From assembly GCA_947561585.1 (NCBI GenBank), contig CANNZV010000940.1, forward strand, positions 305,573 through 369,572: a stretch of 64,000 nucleotides of DNA, given 5' to 3'. The translations under genes were made by a program, and so were the position numbers. Position 1 is the stretch's first letter, and every line of letters begins with the position of its first letter. This document shows, piece by piece, positions 11,865 to 23,449 of the stretch. The DNA is from Caprella mutica. Its lineage: Eukaryota; Arthropoda; Malacostraca; Amphipoda; Caprellidae. The notes beneath the pieces were generated by a model. That model was not told the DNA's origin. It ran no database searches and saw nothing but the letters and a program-made list of their open reading frames with translations.

Positions 11865-12714
11865 TGTAGCAGGTCTCTCGGCGTTACTGCTCTATCCCCG
11901 TGATGACTGAGATACCTGAAATTTAAGAAAGGAATTCAAATATCCAGTCATTTAATAATTTACATACCGCACAGGATTTACAATCCTAGCCTTTTAAATA
12001 TTGGCTTTAACTTTTAAATAATAAAAAAAAATAAAAAAAATGATGTATAATCATAATTCCCTTATAATAACCGAGAATCCAATTCTATTATATACTAATT
12101 TTAATCAGATTTTAATTATGTTTAATGAGATTAATTTAGAGGGTTAAAGAGTTCTTTATATCTTTATGGATGAGGAAAAGTAAAGAAAATGAATCCTTAA
12201 CACTTACATCGTTTGATATTGTATGTCCTGCATGGAAAACACTTCCATAGTGCTATCTCAGTAGTTGGTCAGTTTTAGGGTTTCGCCCGTGGCCAGTTCA
12301 TCGCAACTCGGGCATGACATCTCTCTCACTCCATGTTCAAAATATGGGCCTCCATTAGAGGTCTCATATTGCGATCGTTAGTTAAAGTCCCGCATTCAAA
12401 TATAGTGGATTAAACCCTAGCTAGGTAAGCACTTTGATGAGCTGAAGATAGGAATGACATATGGAGACTGATAGCCGTTTAAATATTCACAGTAGGAGGA
12501 GGAGATGACCACTGACTTTTAGCCCCAAACATTCCACAATCACAGGTGCGAAATAAGATGTTGCCAGATTTCTGCAGGTAAAACAGGGGAAAACAGAGGA
12601 CGGCGAATCCACTCATCGCTCGATAACTCATTGTAATGGTCAAGGATTCATATGAATTAATATTGAAATCAAGCAAGAATGGATTCGCGGTCAGTTAAGG
12701 AATTATAATATATA
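11865..12714 (-). mobile_element. LTR-like inner end of the left arm
   Basis: On the minus strand this begins TATATATTATAATT directly after a purine tract (ttaggggag, 12715-12723) at the 3' end of the spacer's Pao-type pol. It ends ctgctaca before ttgggg. That is the layout expected for a 3' LTR (TG...CA, here TA...CA). Inside is a gtaagt...cag pair resembling an intron. The matching sequence in the right arm (17026-17871) starts with intact TG but points the opposite way. LTR identity is inferred from the boundaries, as no second direct copy exists here. Confidence 0.45.
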
Positions 12715-12723
12715 CTCCCCTAA
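12715..12723 (-). other. Polypurine tract of the spacer element
   Basis: On the minus strand ttaggggag immediately precedes the LTR-like start. This position and composition are typical for plus-strand priming in LTR retrotransposons. Confidence 0.5.
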
Positions 12724-12891
12724 CAAAAACAAATGTTCGACGTAAGAAAAAATGAAATCGAACATTTGTTCATCCAAAAATTAAAATAAATCAATAATAC
12801 CCTATTTTAGAGAGGTTTAATGTATAATATTAAATAAATTCTGAAAAACATCAAACAAGAACATATTTACAGTAGAACAATTATATACAAT

Positions 12892-13488
12892 TTATACGGC
12901 ACCATCATCTTGGCACCGCTTGATCATCTGACGACATTTGATGGCAGATTTTCGCTGGGATGGTTTTCTAGGTTTGGGCGAAGAATTAGCTTCTGTACAA
13001 TCAGATGAAGCTCCATTCAGTGGAATCAGCGAAGAAACGTGTCTCTCTAGTTTCTCACGTGTAGCTCCCTTCAACAGCTGCGCCGAGGTAACCTCTCCCA
13101 TGTCGTTCACCATGACGCTTTCGACAATAGCAAGTGGGTAGCTTGACTCTTTAAGGAATGGTTCTTGTATCAGAACCAAATCTCCACACTCTACGTTAGT
13201 GTATTTTACTGGTTCAAATCTTTTCTTCATATTGGAAGACTGATATGCTAATGTGGCGAGGAATTCATGATAAAGCTTTTGAAGTTTTTCACGTGTCCTG
13301 CGCAAATTATTGTAGTCTTCCGCAAGATCAGGATTCGCGTTAAATGGTGACCAGTCTGGATCTCTTGAATCGCGCTGAAGTTCCGGAATTATATTAAGAG
13401 ATACTAAGTTGTACCCTTTGACGAGCAACTCGGGTGTGATTGGCTCTGGTATAAAATCCAGATTGCTACTGTCACGAAGAGCCTCCCT
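12892..13488 (-). pseudogene. Integrase C-terminal region of the spacer pol (DUF5641-like)
   Basis: Continues the frame of the RNase H/integrase segment after one in-frame TAA (13492-13494). The order of features, a long helix with arginines followed by an ECGDLVLIQEP motif and a WP/YPLAIVESV-like strand, matches the domain that ends BEL/Pao integrases. In that family it follows the catalytic core and is thought to help bind DNA. The tail after about residue 120 is basic and low in complexity. Confidence 0.7.
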
Positions 13489-15303
13489 TTAAGCTACTGG
13501 TCTTCTATTTACCAAGTGACACGCTTGCGCTACGAAGAACTCGAACTGAAAATAGTCCAGAACCATTTGACCAACAGAGCTGCTTAGTAGTCTCTTCACT
13601 AGCTTTACCATTATTTCAATGAGTCCTCCAAGCTCTTTCCTTCCCTTAGGAAATTGTTCAAAGGTCATCTTTTTAATGGAATTTTTCATCAAGTACTCTA
13701 CGGAGTCTTTGTCGCTCAAGAATTGAGCGACTATGTTAGCTCCTGCACGAAGCTGCGACCCCATATCAGATATGATGAGTTCAGGAATGCCGTAGTCATA
13801 GATGTGAAGCTGCAAGGATCTCAGGAAACATTGAACTGAAAGATCAAGAGAAATTTTAATATTGACAGCTCTACACCATAAGCAACTTATAATTAAAAGG
13901 TAAACTTTTGTTTTGCTACCATTTATATAGACATAATAAGGTCCACAATAGTCAATGAAGATATTCCTGAAGGGAATTACAGATGGGTCAGATCTAAAGC
14001 TCCTGTAAGAGTTTTGGTTAATCTTGAAAGGCTTATTGTTCTGTTTTCGACAAACTATACAATTCCTCAATACTATTTTCACAACTGAATATACCTGCGG
14101 AATCCAAATAGTCTTTCTTAACTCTGTTAGTACTGAGTACACACCTGAATGACCAATCTTAGTGTGTATATCAAAGACTATCTTTCGAGCTAGATCACTG
14201 TGCTTAGATAACAAGATAGGGAAGCCAAACTTATTACCCCTCCAGCCTTTAAATTTAGCTTTGACTCTCAAAATACCTTCCTGGTCCAAGAATACATTCA
14301 ATTGGCTAATTATTGGAGGAGCATCTCTTAATAATTTCCTGTTGGAAAGAAGATAATTAAATACTTCAGGGAAATGACGCCACTGGTCTACGGCAATACA
14401 TTTCCTGTAAGCCTCTTTACGAAGCTCTGTTTCATTCCTAATATTTAAGGTTTGATAAGCTTCCCCATTCTTGGCTTTTAATCTTAACTTCAGTTGATTT
14501 ATGAACTTGAGACACAGATAATGAACATTGACCAACTGCCCGAAATTCGATACCCTATCAGAATCAACAATTTCATGTTCCATCTTATCAGTTGCAATCA
14601 ACTCACTTGTAATATTGTAAACAACTTCACAGTGTACAGAATTAGGATTCGGCACAATTACCGTAGGGTGCTGATCATCATGCGAGTCTACAAAGTCTAC
14701 ATTCAAACCCGAATGAAAATTTGTTTCTAATAACTGTTTGCTAGATACTACGCGAGTCATGAAGTCAGCCGGGTTATCAACGCCCGAGCAAAATCTAAAT
14801 TCTATTTCATGAGATTTGCATTCGACGCCGATTTTACGAAGTTTGTTTTTTACGAAAACAGATAGCTTGTTTGTTTTAGAATACTTAGAGTGAAAATTTT
14901 GAATCCAATTGAGACAAACATGACTATCAGTAAACAACTTCAACTTAGTTATCTTAATAGGACTGACAGTTTTATTACTACTAAGTTCTTTGTACATGTC
15001 AATTGCAGTCTCCACACCCATAAGTATTGCAACCAATTCAAGACATGGAATAGATCTGTTTTCCAAGTTCTTCCCAACTATCTTATTTTTAGCTGCAAGG
15101 AAATTCATTTTGTCAGATTCATTATTCAACAGATAAAGCACCACACCACATAAATCTTTAGAACTATCCGTACATACAATCAATTGATAGGAGTCTGTTT
15201 CATTACCTACAAAACGTTCAATTTCAAATGGTTGGGCTTTATTGACTTGATTGCAAATATTTCGCCACTCATTCAACTCTTCAACTGACAATTTTGATCC
15301 CAT
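13489..15303 (-). pseudogene. RNase H and integrase of the spacer Pao-type element
   Basis: A 604-residue open frame. The RNase H region has its acidic residues in CTDSSKDLCG, CLELVAI, FTDSHVCLNWI and VDNPADFMTR. A zinc-binding HHCC domain (GHSG ... NCIVCRKQ) precedes the integrase core, which keeps the first Asp (FIDYCGPY), the second Asp (ISDMGSQL) and the Glu (GGLIEIMVKLVK). It overlaps the RT frame by about 30 nt in a different phase, at the place where the connection helix should be continuous, so a frameshift separates the two. A premature TAA ends it before the C-terminal domain. Catalytic residues look intact but the gene cannot give one polyprotein. Confidence 0.85.
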
Positions 15304-16403
15304 TTTAGGTCTTTTTTACACTGTAATAAATGAAGAAACAACCTAGCGCGGTTCAAAACTGGACCGGTAATGTTGAAAACGTCGTAATTAGTGGCGTAAG
15401 TTGATAAGACTTTCCGTTTAGTGTCGCATTCCACATCCAAGTAACATTTATCCGCAAACAAATTGTCACTTTCTACATTCCAATTGAGTCCCAATAATTT
15501 AGTCACAACATCAGGGGATTCATTACATTCTAGTTTAATTAACTCATTTACTTTCTTATCATTGGATACAAACTTCTGTAATGGAAATGAGTAAGACCCA
15601 AATATGTCTCTTATCTGTCTAAAAGCCCATAATAATTGGTCTGAATTAGGTGCTCCTACAGCCCCATTATCCATATACATTCTATGGTAAATAGAAGTTT
15701 TTAAATCTCTTAAATCCTGTGGATCATTTTCCCCATCTACAATTAACATGATATACAGGGCAATCATTAACAAAGCTGGACTACATGGTAAACCAAAGGG
15801 AACCCGTGAACACTTATACGCGACAATTTCAAAATTATCCGCATTAACATCTTTATACCATAACAAACATAGTTTCAACTGATCGTCTGGTTTTAAACCT
15901 AACTGCAAAAAAGCCTTGACAATATCAAAAACCAATAGTTTAGCATCGAACCTCAAATTAACTAATGCAGTGGTAATCTTTTTATTCAAATTTGGTCCAG
16001 GATAAATAGCTTTGTTATGAGAAATGGGTTCACCTTTTAAGGGCTTCTGAGCTAAGTTAGCTAGATAAACCACACGACATTTTGTGGTACCATTATTCAT
16101 TTTAAATACAGGCATGTGAGATAGAAATTTAATATCATTTCCATGTAGCAATTCTTTGAAATTTTCAATTTCTACAATGACTCCTGCATCAATTTGATCT
16201 TTAAATACATTATCAACCATTGCAAGACGAGATGGATTCTTTTTTAACTTACTCAAATTTGACTTCAAAATATTTTGAGCTAAATTGTAATTGCTATTCA
16301 TCAAATCAGATGTACTTCCATTCCACAAAATAGGCATGATTATCCGCCCTTCATTATCACGTGAATGATTATCAATTGCAAAATTAGTTAACTCTCTATT
16401 CAA
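15273..16403 (-). pseudogene. Reverse transcriptase of the spacer Pao-type element
   Basis: Shows the BEL/Pao RT order: KCRVVYLAN, then GPNLNKKI, VFDIVKAFLQ (motif A with its Asp), PFGLPCSPALL (motif B) and YMDNGAV (motif C). Motif C carries Asn where the second catalytic Asp is usual. That may be a lineage variant or a mutation. The frame begins directly after an in-frame TAG (16404-16406), so the displayed start codon (TTG) is not meaningful; the real coding continues upstream. Confidence 0.85.
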
Positions 16404-16715
16404 CTAATCATTCTCCATCTCAGTCTCGGAGTCAATATAATTCAAATATTTATAGCATTTCTCATTCAAAATATCACTCGAACAATCTGCTATCATAGAT
16501 TTTGCAGCATCTTTAGCATTCTCGAACGTAATTTCACTCACCTCAGTTGCAGCAGAAAAAACTTGCACTTCGACCTCATCACCCGGTGATGCCTGATGAT
16601 GTACAAGGTTCGGTGACATGCAGTTCCTTCTGTTCGGTGTTAAGTGGTATCACCTCTTTGTGCAAATGTTCACCCAACCGCAATGCCGTATCTTCAAAAT
16701 TGACGGAGATTTATA
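16404..16715 (-). pseudogene. Pol region upstream of RT in the spacer element, frameshifted
   Basis: Bases 16404-16619 are open in the RT frame and end in the TAG just before RT. Upstream, coding-like sequence continues in another frame (residues such as LRLGEHLHKEVIPL) back to a TAA near 16720. This lies where the protease-RT linker would be expected, but no protease motif is visible. Past 16720 no gag or leader is recognisable, so the element is truncated here. Confidence 0.5.
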
Positions 16716-17025
16716 ACGTTCAATACAGTAATTTATAAGTTTTCAGAACAGGTAATAAAAGCCAAACAATGTTTTTTTTGTTTGTTTTTTGTCTGACACT
16801 GAATCCCCTTGGGCTGTCAGAGCTTTCTGTCAGGGATCTCTGTCAGGGCTCTCTGTCAGCTGGGTACTTCAGGCATATAACCGACAATAATTCTTTGCTA
16901 TAGCAAAAATAAAACATAAACAACTATTTTTATAAGAGCTAAATTCGAAAAGAGATAAAGGTAAAAAAAAACGCTACCTATAGTATTAATATTTGACACA
17001 GACAATCTTACCATATAATTGAAGC

Positions 17026-17871
17026 TGTATATTATAATTCCTTAACTGACCGCGAATCCATTATTGCTTGATTTCAATATTAATTCATATGAATCCTTGA
17101 CCATTACAATGAGTTATCGAGCGATGAGTGGATTCGCCGTCCTCTGTTTTCCCCTGTTTTACCTGCAGAAATCTGGCAACATCTTATTTCGCACCTGTGA
17201 TTGTGGAATGTTTGGGGCTAAAATTCAGTGGTCATCTCCTCCTCCTACTGTGAATATTTAAACGGCTATCAGTCTCCATATGTCATTCCTATCTTCAGCT
17301 CATCAAAGTGCTTACCTAGCTAGGGTTTAATCCACTATATTTGAATGCGGGACTTTAACTAACGATTGCGATATGAGACCTCTAATGGAGACCCATATTT
17401 TGAACATAGAGTGAGAGAGATGTCATGCCCGAGTTGCGATGAACTGGCCACGGGCGAAACCCTAAAACTGACCAACTACTGAGATAGCACTATGGAAGTG
17501 TTTTCCATGCAGGACCTACAATATCAAACGATGTAAGTGTTAAGGATTCATTTTCTTTACTTTTCTTCATCCATAAAGATATAAAGAACTCTTTACCTCT
17601 AAATTAATCTCATTAAACATAATTAAAATCTGATTAAAATTAGTATATAATAGAATTGGATTCTCGGTTATTATAAGGGAATTATGATTGTACATCATTT
17701 TTTTTATTTTTTTATTATTTAAAAGTCAAAGCCAATATTTAAAAGGCTAGGATTGTAAATCCTGTGCGGTATGTAAATTATTAAATGACTGGATATTTGA
17801 ATTCCTTTCTTAAATTTCAGGTATCTCAGTCATCACGGGGATAGAGCAGTAACGCCGAGAGACCTGCTACA
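17026..17871 (+). mobile_element. LTR-like inner end of the right arm
   Basis: Starts TGTATATTATAATT and ends GACCTGCTACA followed by TTGGGG, giving the TG...CA ends of an LTR. It is the mirror of 11865-12714. For the minus-strand element in the spacer, a 5' LTR here should read on the minus strand. Instead it is inverted, so it comes from arm duplication rather than from the spacer element. A 20-codon ORF inside (from 17421) is conserved between arms but too short to call. Confidence 0.45.
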
Positions 17872-18679
17872 TTGGGGAATTACTTTAACATTATAACATG
17901 CTACCACAATTATGTAGCATTCTAATAAATATATTCTATCTTTCTAAATGATATTTATATCCTTGCCGTTTAGAGGTTTAGATTGTTTGTTGGTAGTCTT
18001 TTATTTTAGTTCATGGTAACCCCTTACAAGCGAATAGTTTCTTAAAAGCAAAGCTAATCTTTTTCTCTAAAGAAGCTATTTAAGCAATAAAAAAATATTT
18101 GCTAAATTTTCAACTTTTTACGGAGTCGGTCCCCTTAAGTAATTACAATATTTATATAAGTTAGTTCTGGTATGAAATTGATGATTATAGATATCTTTAA
18201 AAAAAAATGATAAAAGAAGATGATTATGATATCCAATAAAAATGGACAGGATGTAGGAAGATTAATTTTAGAGCGATTATAACAATGTCTATATAAGTTA
18301 GTTCTGACATGCAATTAACTACTCTGGTTACAAAAAAAAAAAAATGCCGCCGATACTTGTCTTATTCAACTACCCTTATAGTATTAGAAGTTCCGATGGA
18401 AAAAATACAGTATTCTTTATGAGATGTAATTTTGACGTATTATACATTTTTTTCTTATGTTTTACATTAATTAATGTTCAATTATTGCATTATGGCAATA
18501 CTATATAATGTATTATGTTCATTATTTACCAATATTTAATCCATTACAGATATCACTTCAATGTTTTCTATTCTGCCCATTTATTTAAATATTGAGTTAA
18601 TTCTCTTATTCACTTTGCAACATCCTTTTACGTCATTATTTTACAATTTCTATTTTCTTTATCCATATATTTTGTAAAT

Positions 18680-18868
18680 TAGGCATTTTGTCCATTAAGA
18701 ATTTTGTCCCTTAGGCCTTATGTCCGTTGGGCATTCTGTCCGTTGGGCATTCTGTCCGTTGGGCATTCTGTCCGTTAGGCATTTTGTCTGTAGGCATTTT
18801 GTCCCTAGGCATTTTGTCCCTAGGCATTTTGTCCCTAGGCATTTTGTCCGTAGGTATTCTGTCCTTGT
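18680..18868. repeat. Minisatellite of gacaaaatgcc units, right arm
   Basis: Mirror of 10905-11050 with extra units (for example repeated gtccctaggcattttgtc). The array differs in length between arms. Confidence 0.85.
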
Positions 18869-19784
18869 ACCGTACAACTCTGTTATAGAAATTACAAAAG
18901 ACTTCCTAAAAGAGTATAATCAGTATCTACTTTCATATAAGAATTTAAACTAATGAAAAAAAAATAGTATATTAAAACTCACGTTCGTATCTTTGTTATC
19001 CTCCATAGCTTTTTGACTCAATATCACAATTCTTGGAGACTCCAAGAGACAGCATAAACATCACTTGTTGAGATGTACATTCGAAATGTATGGTCCTCAG
19101 AATTACTAACGGCTTGTACAGTACGGAGATGTTCGAAATAAGGTGAAGAGGCTTTAACGTCTTACCTCAACCACAAGAACAATGTACATCCTATTTGGTA
19201 AGAGTATGTTCCAAAACGTTGCTCGAAATTATTCATTAAAATCAAATGTTAAACTTAATCCTCTTATTGATTTAATTTTTTATTTAGTAATCTGAATGAG
19301 AAAATAATTATATTGAAAATTGATATATTTATATATTCATATGTGGCTTATTTTTTCATCTCATATTGAATTTAGGCCTAATATAAACCTATTCTGTGAA
19401 CGAATTTTAATCTTATGACCGAAAATTAAACAATAGAAACACATTAAGAGAAATTTAATGCGCATAGTATCATTCGTATAATATTTAATAAAGAAATTGT
19501 ACAGAAAATTAGGTAGATAACTGAAATATTTGAAAATTTACATTTATTTTATGTTAATTCGAATTATTGTCAATTTAAAATATTGTGAAATGCTGTTAAA
19601 CTCGAGATCAGTACAATTTAAAATGAAGGGTTAGAGTTATGCCAAATCTTCCAAATAATAATAATAGTAAAATGATTGCTCTAAAATCGATTTGAAGAAA
19701 ATTATATAATTGTAATATTTTTCATAAAAAATCATATTGATCGGGGCAGCAAAATAATATTATGAATTACTATGGAATTTGCGG

Positions 19785-19880
19785 AACCGGTGAATTGCCA
19801 CCCCCGGACAATTTCTACCCCCGGATAATTAACAATCCCGGACAATTACCACCCCCGGACAATTAACACCCGGACAATTC
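19785..19880. repeat. Short tandem cluster of cccggacaatt, right arm
   Basis: Mirror of the left-arm cluster at 9890-9985 with the same number of cores. Confidence 0.8.
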
Positions 19881-20634
19881 TTATCAGGCCTCTTAACTTA
19901 AATGATAGTGAGAAAATATGCATAATACTTTTATACGATTAATTATTAATTATTTACATTTAAAGATCCAAATTTCTCCATTCAAAATCAATTATTCAAA
20001 TTGGTGATATAATATTTTAATGATGAATTTTCAAACTTTTCTTTCCGTTCTAGTGCCCGGTTATATTCAATTACACTTGTTACTAGTATTTTACTGTGAA
20101 AATATGTTTAATTAACGTTATCCATATACAACATTTTTGATTCTTGATGAATTGTTGACAAAAGTCTTCATCATCTCACCCAGTAAAGTTCTATATATAT
20201 TATTAATTGATAATGAACTTACATTAGGTATTAATATTTCTACAACTTAATTAAGAAAACTTCCAAGTGAAGAATCCTGATAATAATATAGGTAATATTA
20301 CCTCAATGACTTGAATAACTGAAGAGTTTTATTAATTTGAAATCTGCTATGGATTTTAGTGAACGCTAATTTTTTGCAAATTATATTGAAATTAAAATGG
20401 AATGGATGGTGACAGAAATATTAAATAAGTATGACTCTAATATTTATAAATTGTTACTCCTTAAAAATATTATTGTCTATTAATTGGAATATAATAATAT
20501 TGTTTTGAGAGTGTTGACTAAGAGAATACATGCAGTGTTAGCTGTGTTCAGTACTTGCTACCAGAATCAGGTCTTGAACTGTGATGAAAGAGCTAATGAA
20601 TTAAAATTATTGAAATTGAACCTTAACTGAGCTC

Positions 20635-20893
20635 TCACTGAGTATAAGTGAGTAATTGGCTTGATACTTTAATTTTATAAATGTTACAATGAAAATAATG
20701 CAATTTTGTGCACTGTAAAATAAGTTTGATAAGCTCCAAGTTATCCGATGTTTCAGGTTTCCGGACACGTAAGAAGAATTTAATTTCTATTTTAGTTGGT
20801 ATATAAAGATAAGTTCTGGTATCGTGGATTTGAAAGTGAGTTTCCACTTTTCTTTCCATCAAACTGGATGTACAGCACGATTTGAGAGTTGCA
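20635..20893 (-). CDS. Candidate terminal exon, right arm
   Basis: Mirror of 8877-9135. The acceptor (tttttttcag on the minus strand) and the long open frame are kept, and the frame here is also open upstream of the acceptor. The product is not recognised and no partner exons were found. Treat as hypothetical. Confidence 0.25.
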
Positions 20894-21109
20894 CTGAAAA
20901 AAACAATCTCTAACATTCAACAGCTAGTTGGATGAAGTAAAGCAAATCTATACATCCCATCATTAAAACTAAAAATTCCTTTGTTTCAGTTGTAATTAGT
21001 TCTATAATGGAATATTGTTTGACCCAATGATAATTAACTTGTATCACAATTATATACAGGGTTAAAAGTGAGAATTAAAAGTGCAAATTTGAAGAGTGTG
21101 TACATGAAA

Positions 21110-21370
21110 ATTATGTACATGGAAAGTATGAACATGAAAAGTATGAACATGAAAAGTTTGAACATGAAAAGTATGAACATGAAAAGTATGAACATGAAAA
21201 GTATGAACATGAAAAGTATGAACATGAAAAGTATGAACATGGAAAGTATGAACATGAAAAGTATGAACATGAAAAGTATGAACATGAAAAGTATGAACAT
21301 GAAAAGTATGAACATGGAAAGTATGAACATGAAAAGTATGAACATGAAAAGTATGAACATGAAAAGTATG
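21110..21370. repeat. 15-bp minisatellite, right arm (about 17 units)
   Basis: Tandem gaacatgaaaagtat units with scattered gaaaagtttg and ggaaag variants. It is about six units longer than the mirrored left-arm array. The 92-113-residue frames across it are artefacts of the 15-bp period. Confidence 0.95.
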
Positions 21371-22598
21371 TACATTGAGTAGTTCTCATTTTAATTAATT
21401 CTCAGTATTGGTAGGTTGAATAAAATATAAATTATTAACTTAAGTTCAATATCAATGAAGTTTCAAATTGTCAGATGAAGTAGATATTTAGATTTATTTC
21501 ATTATTGGGATATTATTGTATTCTATAATGCAGTAAAATGTGGATGTTTTTTTCTAGTAAAATAATTAATATAAAGTGATAATTAATTATGCGGTTAAGA
21601 ATATATCATTTTAATGAATAATTACGTCGCAGACATCAGTCGCTTCCTCGATCACGTCAACTCCAAGTCTTGAACATTTTGGACTCTTTGGCAAAATTAT
21701 TGTGTTACGACTACAAAACGTGTTATTTAATCCATATTTCGTATTACTAGACGTCTCAAATCCTACAAGGCGAAGGTTTGCTGGGATGTTTACAAATACA
21801 ATATGCATGTGGAGTTACCCAATCTACAGTCATATAATCCACTGTTCACATTGTAATTAACATTTACCTTCTTAACTTGTTACCCCAAACTCATCAATCA
21901 TTTACTAGTACTTTTCCGTTCCTATCGGATTATGGTCAGATTTACATATTAACAAAATCTTTCACGTTATTGTTTGTAACATCACGCGGTGTTAAGCTTT
22001 GGAAAATATTAGATAGCTGTCAAACGTCTCTTCTTTAATCTTCATATAGTTACGAGTGTATATCCTGGTATATACTTCCGCATTCGAAATCACTGCAGTA
22101 TGTAAAATTATGTATAGATATGGATGAATATGTTCAAACACAATAAAAAGAAAGTTTTTTATCGGAATCAGGTATAAAACTAAAAGAATATTTTGAGCCT
22201 TTGAAAAAATCAATCGAACAAATATAAATACCTACATCCTAATAAATAAATAGAAATGCCTTGTACCTTACAAACATATGTTATTGTTGTAATATTAACA
22301 TTCACATTTAATACTATTATAAAACCTCAAAGAAATTCAGAAACAATAGCCATCTTTGTCTCTTGTTCATGTTATTGTCGGATTAATTCCGTGGTTATCT
22401 ATTCGAATTTGTTATTAACCACAAAAAAATGTACACTAGACGCTACACATATAACTAGGATAATAATTCTAAAGTTTACCATTAACACATTTATTCATAA
22501 TTGTTAACTTTACTTAGTTTATATACATTTAAATACATTATTGTAAGTTTGAATTAAAGGTAAAAGAATTAGACTAATTAATAAAACACACATCAACA

Positions 22599-22781
22599 CT
22601 ACTTTTTTCTATGATAGTACGTAATTGACCCGTAAAATATCCTCTTTGATATCACCTCATTCTTTGTCGAATGTTTTTCATTATATACTAATTTAACACC
22701 ACGACCTAAAAATAAACAAAAATCAACTTGCAATACAAATTCCAAAGAATAACTCCGAAACTTACTAACAGACTGTGCCAT
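22599..22781 (-). CDS. Two-exon mini-gene, 40 residues (right copy)
   Basis: Minus-strand exons are 22766-22781 and 22599-22705, joined across a 60-bp GT-AG intron. No base difference from the left copy was seen over exons and intron. It is divergent from the four-exon gene beginning at 23450, sharing an intergenic region of about 670 bp. If it is a gene, its conservation between otherwise diverged arms suggests constraint or very recent conversion of this patch. Its function is unknown. Confidence 0.5.
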   Translation of the reverse strand: MAQSVSKFRSYSLEFVLQVDFCLFLGRGVKLVYNEKHSTKNEVISKRIFYGSITYYHRKK

Positions 22782-23244
22782 GGAAACCCAATGGCCGCTT
22801 CTCAGGAACTCCAAAGAAGAAAATTATGTCAAATATTATTCCTACAAATTCTGATGTTGTTAATAATAGATTTAGGCAAATGATGTTCCAACAGACTTTC
22901 ATACAAAACAGTTAAATTATTTTAAATATTAAATCTTAGAAATGAAAAAGATATAGAAAATATAATTGATACGCTGATCTTTCCTTTTTTTAGGAAATCT
23001 TTTGAAGATTTAACGCTTTCTTACAATTAACTGCATATCAATAACTATTGTGATTTTTTAAATCCTATACTTCGTTTAATGTTGCTAAACAAATATTTAT
23101 AAAATAAAATATAAATATTAATTTATAACATAATAAAATTATGCTTTATCCCCGTATTAATAATAAAACCCTCAGAACAATTGTGGTTGAGAACAAATAG
23201 CTGATTTGTTGTTCTAAAACATTTTATCTTCTTCCGATATGCAG

Positions 23245-23449
23245 CCAATCACAGCACTCCATTTCGATTGCCATTGTATGAAATTCTTAGTCCAGCCCCT
23301 TTCCTTAGTCCAGCCCCTTTTCGTGGGTTTCAAACTCGCCTATAAAATGAATCCACTTTCTAATTTCAAAACAGTTACCTGCCGTCTGTGACATAGTCAG
23401 CTCTAGATAATTTATTTAAGTCTATAAGACCGAAGTTATTCCTTTCAAA
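23245..23449 (+). promoter_or_regulatory. Promoter and 5' UTR of the four-exon gene (right copy)
   Basis: CCAAT at 23245-23249, a duplicated tccagcccctttcc-type motif near 23291-23320, TATAAAA at 23341-23347, an initiator-like acagtta near 23371, and the ATG at 23450. The spacing from TATA to initiator (about 30 bp) is canonical. Confidence 0.6.

Larger units (their letters stand above)
1..12714 (+). repeat. Left arm of a giant inverted repeat (palindrome)
   Basis: Read on the minus strand, this segment matches 17026-29854 from end to end. The hAT target site, all exons of the four-exon gene, the minisatellites and the inner LTR appear in mirrored order. Sampled stretches differ at roughly 2-3 % of positions, plus indels and minisatellite copy number. 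Base 1 corresponds to about base 29854, so the true outer end of this arm may lie outside the window. Confidence 0.95.
12715..17025 (-). mobile_element. Palindrome spacer: truncated Pao/BEL-type retrotransposon
   Basis: The spacer is not palindromic. On the minus strand it carries a pol fragment (part of a domain upstream of RT, then RT, RNase H, integrase and the integrase C-terminal domain). A purine tract and the LTR-like arm end follow. No gag, primer-binding site or correctly oriented 5' LTR is present. On the 5' side the pol fades out near 16715, followed by about 300 bp that includes short ctgtcaggg repeats. The element is therefore a 5'-truncated relic. Confidence 0.75.

Noticed and set aside
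17421..17483. 20-codon ORF with CPSCDE in the LTR-like sequence
   Set aside because: Too short; conservation between arms is expected from their general similarity.
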